DNA from: Actinokineospora bangkokensis
GTDB lineage: Bacteria; Actinomycetota; Actinomycetes; Mycobacteriales; Pseudonocardiaceae
DNA: 64,000 nucleotides
NCBI RefSeq assembly: GCF_001940455.1
Contig: NZ_MKQR01000032.1
Location: forward strand, 62,001 to 126,000
Direction: 5' to 3'
This document shows, piece after piece, positions 61,200-64,000 of the stretch (its first letter is position 1; every line of letters begins with the position of its first letter). A model generated the notes under the pieces. It worked only from the letters and a program-made list of their open reading frames with translations. It was not told where the DNA came from and searched no databases. A program made the position numbers and the translations under genes.

Positions 61200-64000
61200 C
61201 TACTCGGGGTCGATGATGTCGAGCGGGGGAAGGCTGTCCACGATCTTCATCGTCTCGACGCTCACAGTCACGATCCGCTTGATCAGATCAATGATGTAGC
61301 GTGGATTACCGCATTCCTCTGCCCAGTCGTTCGGGTCATTGACAATGCCGGACAACTTATCCTTCTTGACCTGATATCGGTCTAGAATCCATTCGAGCGC
61401 CGAACGTGAGCCAATCATGTACCGATGAGTATCGTCAGGGATACCCGACAGCGTGAGCTGCGAGTTATAGACAATCTTAGATCGATCCTTAGTGGCTTTA
61501 CCGTCAACCCGTGATCCCTTGGCGAAAACCATCTTCTGCACTCGCCAAGTGTCTCTATGAGCTTCTGCCTCTGCAACGCTCTCGTTCAACGGGTAAGGGT
61601 CCACGGTCTCGTAACCGAGATGAAGCCGGGAAAGCTCTCGTCCTGCTTCCGAGAATGGGTAGAAGGCCGTCACCATTGGAATGTGCGGGACGAGCTTCTT
61701 CAGATCCGAAGCATACACTTCCCGATATTCACGAGAGTGAAGCAAGCCGTAAACATAGTAAAAAATGTCATCGATACTCACCGAAGAGCCGTACGCCTTG
61801 CGATAGGTCTGCAAGGTTGCATCATGCATGTTATCGATCCGACGGTATTCTTGATCTTCTGCGACATCGAAACCCAACTGTCCATCGGATCCTGTTCGCT
61901 CGAAAAGGTACCGCGGAAAGATGCTTCCACCACTCCCAGCGCCAGTAACGTGCCTATCGGGTACAGCATCGACCATCAGCACCGAGAACGGGACATCCGA
62001 TCCAGTGCCCACAATATAGAAACCAAGGTTGGATGTGTCTCTGTCAGGAAAAACTTGCGCGAGCTGATAGGTCCTATTGATTAGAGTAGGGTCGCGGTAA
62101 ACATGGGTGCGCATAAAAGGCCGATACATCGCGACCGCATAAGACTCTTCGTTAACAGCCATCTTTCGGCCACTCGTAAGCATCTTCAGTGGCGCTACGT
62201 CCCAGCTGAACTTGACTGGATCGCGATCAACAAAGGTGCCCGCAGAGCCAGCCCCTAGGCCGGACTTCCCGAATCGATCCACCTCAGAGTTAAAGAAGCG
62301 AACCGACCGTTGCACGTTCTTCTTGAGGCTATACTGGGAGAAGTTGTACGCCCAGGCATCCCGACTAGTATTGAGACCCCCGGAGTTGACGCGCATCATG
62401 GCGATCCCGTCTTTGGACGTCAATGGGGTAAACTTCGTATAATCGCCTCGCCTTTGATTGATCCAATCTCCGTACTCGTTCGGTTGGATCATTTTCCATT
62501 CGATATTACCTAGAAGATTGCTGTTCACGATTTCAAGCTTCTGTTCACGTGATAGACAGTCGCCAATATCACGGTAATACAGCGTTGCGGGAACGCCGTT
62601 GTCCTTCTGTTCGGTCTTGATCAGAAAAACGATCGCAACCGTCGCCCGGCTTCCCCCGCCAAAGATCTTGCCCCCTTCTTTGCGCGATAGTTCGCCCGCC
62701 GTACGCTGGTTGCCACGTAGATTGTAGACGTAAATCTTGTCAAACTCGCCGATCAGACATTTTCTCAGGCCGTCGGCCGCGTTAGAATCAACGAAGCCGC
62801 CGTTGGAAACAAAAGAGACAATCCCGCGATTACCGACACGATCAGACGCCCATCGGATTGCCCGAATGTAGGAATCGTATAGTGAGTTCTTTAGCTTCGC
62901 AGATGAGTTCCTACCGTAAGACCTTTCGATTCTTGCGTCAAGCGTCGGATACTTCAGGTTCGCATTATCGTCGTTCGCGCTCGTTTGTCCTGCCGAGTAC
63001 GGCGGGTTCCCGACAATCACCCTAATGTCGGTCGCCTTCTGACGAACGACGCGATCGTTGTTCCGCGTGAACACCTCGGCGTCGAGGGTGTCGTCGTTCT
63101 CGTGCATTTGAAAAGTGTCGGTGAGGACAATTCCCTCAAACGGCAAGTACTCGCTGGTTCCTTCCTGCTTCAGACCGTGGAACGTAGCTTCAATGTTGAC
63201 CGCGGCTACGTAGTAGGCAAGCAAATTGATCTCGTTGGCGTGCAACTCCTGGGTGTACTTGTGCAGGAGGTTGCCCGGACTGATGATGCCGGACTGCAAC
63301 AGCCTCACGATGAAGGTCCCTGTGCCCGCAAAGGGATCAAGCACATGGACGCCCGCGTCGTTGAGCGACGCGCCGAACTCGGTGTCGAGAAGGTGCTCGA
63401 CCGACCGGAGGATGAAGTCGACGATCTCGATCGGGGTGTAGACGATGCCGAGCGACTCGGCCGCCTTTGGGAAGGCGTTCTTGAAGAACTTCTCATAGAG
63501 TTCGGTGATGATGCGTTGCTTGCCCTCGGCGTTGTCAATTCCTTCGGCTCGCATCCGTACCGAGTTGTAAAACTTGTCGAGACTCTCGCTCTCCTTTTCG
63601 ATGCCCTGGTTGTCTAGGGCATCGAGCATGTCTTGCATGACCAGCGAGACGGGGTTGTGTTGCGCGAAGGCGTAGCCCTCGAAGAGAGCATCGAACACCG
63701 GCTTGGTGATAATGTGTTGCGCCAGCATCTCGATGGCGTTGTTGCGGGTAATGCCATCATTCAAATTGCCCCGCAGGCCAGCGTGGAACTTCTCGAACTT
63801 GGGATGGATACCAAGCGAGTCGTCATCGAGAAGCGCCTTGATCCGGGTGATGTGCGCCTCGGCGATCTTGGCGATGTCGCGGGCCCAATCCTCCCAGTAC
63901 GCTTTCTCTCCCACCTTTGTGACGATCTTGGCGTAGATCGCGTCGCGCCACTCGTCCGACCAGGCCAAGGCAAGTTGGGTCTGCCGATCCACGTTGTCGG
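61200..64000 (-). CDS. Type ISP restriction-modification enzyme, C-terminal part
   Basis: At least 933 codons, open to the right edge; the GTG at 63992 is not necessarily the start. The N6-adenine methyltransferase part has motif I DPFAGTGTFIVRLL (about 215) and motif IV GNPPYS (about 326), preceded by YTPIEIVDFILRSVEHLL. The rest is the target-recognition domain of LlaGI/LlaBIII-like enzymes. The nuclease (Mrr-like) and helicase halves of this single-chain enzyme should lie beyond 64000. Base composition and codon use are clearly lower in GC than the genome, so it was acquired. Confidence 0.9.
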   Translation of the reverse strand, partial: DNVDRQTQLALAWSDEWRDAIYAKIVTKVGEKAYWEDWARDIAKIAEAHITRIKALLDDDSLGIHPKFEKFHAGLRGNLNDGITRNNAIEMLAQHIITKPVFDALFEGYAFAQHNPVSLVMQDMLDALDNQGIEKESESLDKFYNSVRMRAEGIDNAEGKQRIITELYEKFFKNAFPKAAESLGIVYTPIEIVDFILRSVEHLLDTEFGASLNDAGVHVLDPFAGTGTFIVRLLQSGIISPGNLLHKYTQELHANEINLLAYYVAAVNIEATFHGLKQEGTSEYLPFEGIVLTDTFQMHENDDTLDAEVFTRNNDRVVRQKATDIRVIVGNPPYSAGQTSANDDNANLKYPTLDARIERSYGRNSSAKLKNSLYDSYIRAIRWASDRVGNRGIVSFVSNGGFVDSNAADGLRKCLIGEFDKIYVYNLRGNQRTAGELSRKEGGKIFGGGSRATVAIVFLIKTEQKDNGVPATLYYRDIGDCLSREQKLEIVNSNLLGNIEWKMIQPNEYGDWINQRRGDYTKFTPLTSKDGIAMMRVNSGGLNTSRDAWAYNFSQYSLKKNVQRSVRFFNSEVDRFGKSGLGAGSAGTFVDRDPVKFSWDVAPLKMLTSGRKMAVNEESYAVAMYRPFMRTHVYRDPTLINRTYQLAQVFPDRDTSNLGFYIVGTGSDVPFSVLMVDAVPDRHVTGAGSGGSIFPRYLFERTGSDGQLGFDVAEDQEYRRIDNMHDATLQTYRKAYGSSVSIDDIFYYVYGLLHSREYREVYASDLKKLVPHIPMVTAFYPFSEAGRELSRLHLGYETVDPYPLNESVAEAEAHRDTWRVQKMVFAKGSRVDGKATKDRSKIVYNSQLTLSGIPDDTHRYMIGSRSALEWILDRYQVKKDKLSGIVNDPNDWAEECGNPRYIIDLIKRIVTVSVETMKIVDSLPPLDIIDPE

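Overview
The window is very GC-rich for its first ~58.7 kb. GTG starts are common, genes are packed with 4-bp GTGA overlaps, and the contents (RdgB, SmpB, LCP protein, FadD/FadE lipid genes, AfsR/SARP regulators, oligoribonuclease, a gamma-butyrolactone cassette) are typical of a filamentous actinomycete. The best guess is an order Pseudonocardiales member, because the two 16S rRNA methyltransferases resemble those of the nebramycin producer Streptoalloteichus. The last ~5 kb is visibly richer in A/T and looks like an acquired island.

Layout. 1-5 kb: end of rdgB, two tandem SxxK serine hydrolases, a PrxQ/Bcp peroxiredoxin, a lipoprotein, smpB, an odd tRNA with anticodon UAG, a DUF3618 protein. 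5-12 kb: a TetR regulator divergent from a Baeyer-Villiger-type flavin monooxygenase, an LCP cell-wall ligase with a long Arg-rich tail, and a 727-residue fusion of a phospholipase A2 domain to an acyltransferase-3 membrane domain. 12-21 kb: an XRE-AfsR/SARP-NB-ARC-TPR regulator, a non-coding stretch carrying a 145-nt inverted repeat, an SDR, a membrane diguanylate cyclase, and a phosphate transporter with its small partner. 21-30 kb: housekeeping and envelope genes (GH3, L,D-transpeptidase, S4 protein, tRNA-Lys, tRNA-His, orn, GCS2-like ligase, a PH-domain pair). 29.5-38 kb: an AcrA1-like fatty acyl reductase, a Bcr/CflA exporter overlapping it tail to tail, a TPR protein, a family A DNA polymerase and a FadD. 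38-46 kb: a secreted subtilase, then a tightly coupled operon (FadE, SDR, SDR, APH-type kinase, histidine phosphatase, SMP-30/strictosidine-synthase-like protein) that fits 4-hydroxy-acid or lactone catabolism.

47-59 kb is the most striking part. A KamB-like m1A1408 methyltransferase and a Sgm/KgmB-like m7G1405 methyltransferase flank rsmI (C1402) and a DUF371 protein that appears to carry a degenerate RsmI-like domain. Four adjacent genes thus relate to helix 44 of the 16S rRNA decoding site. Next come an ABC-F resistance-type protein behind a promoter and a three-codon leader ORF, a SARP regulator with butyrolactone-receptor (ARE-like) sites, two ArpA/ScbR-type receptors, AfsA, an epimerase-like protein that has lost its Tyr/Lys catalytic pair, and a DHA2 exporter. 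No aminoglycoside biosynthetic gene is visible in the window, so this is an orphan or displaced resistance locus beside a complete-looking hormone circuit.

58.8-64 kb: direct repeats, an XRE protein, a NUDIX hydrolase, a two-HTH protein, and the C-terminal portion of a Type ISP restriction-modification enzyme that runs off the right edge.
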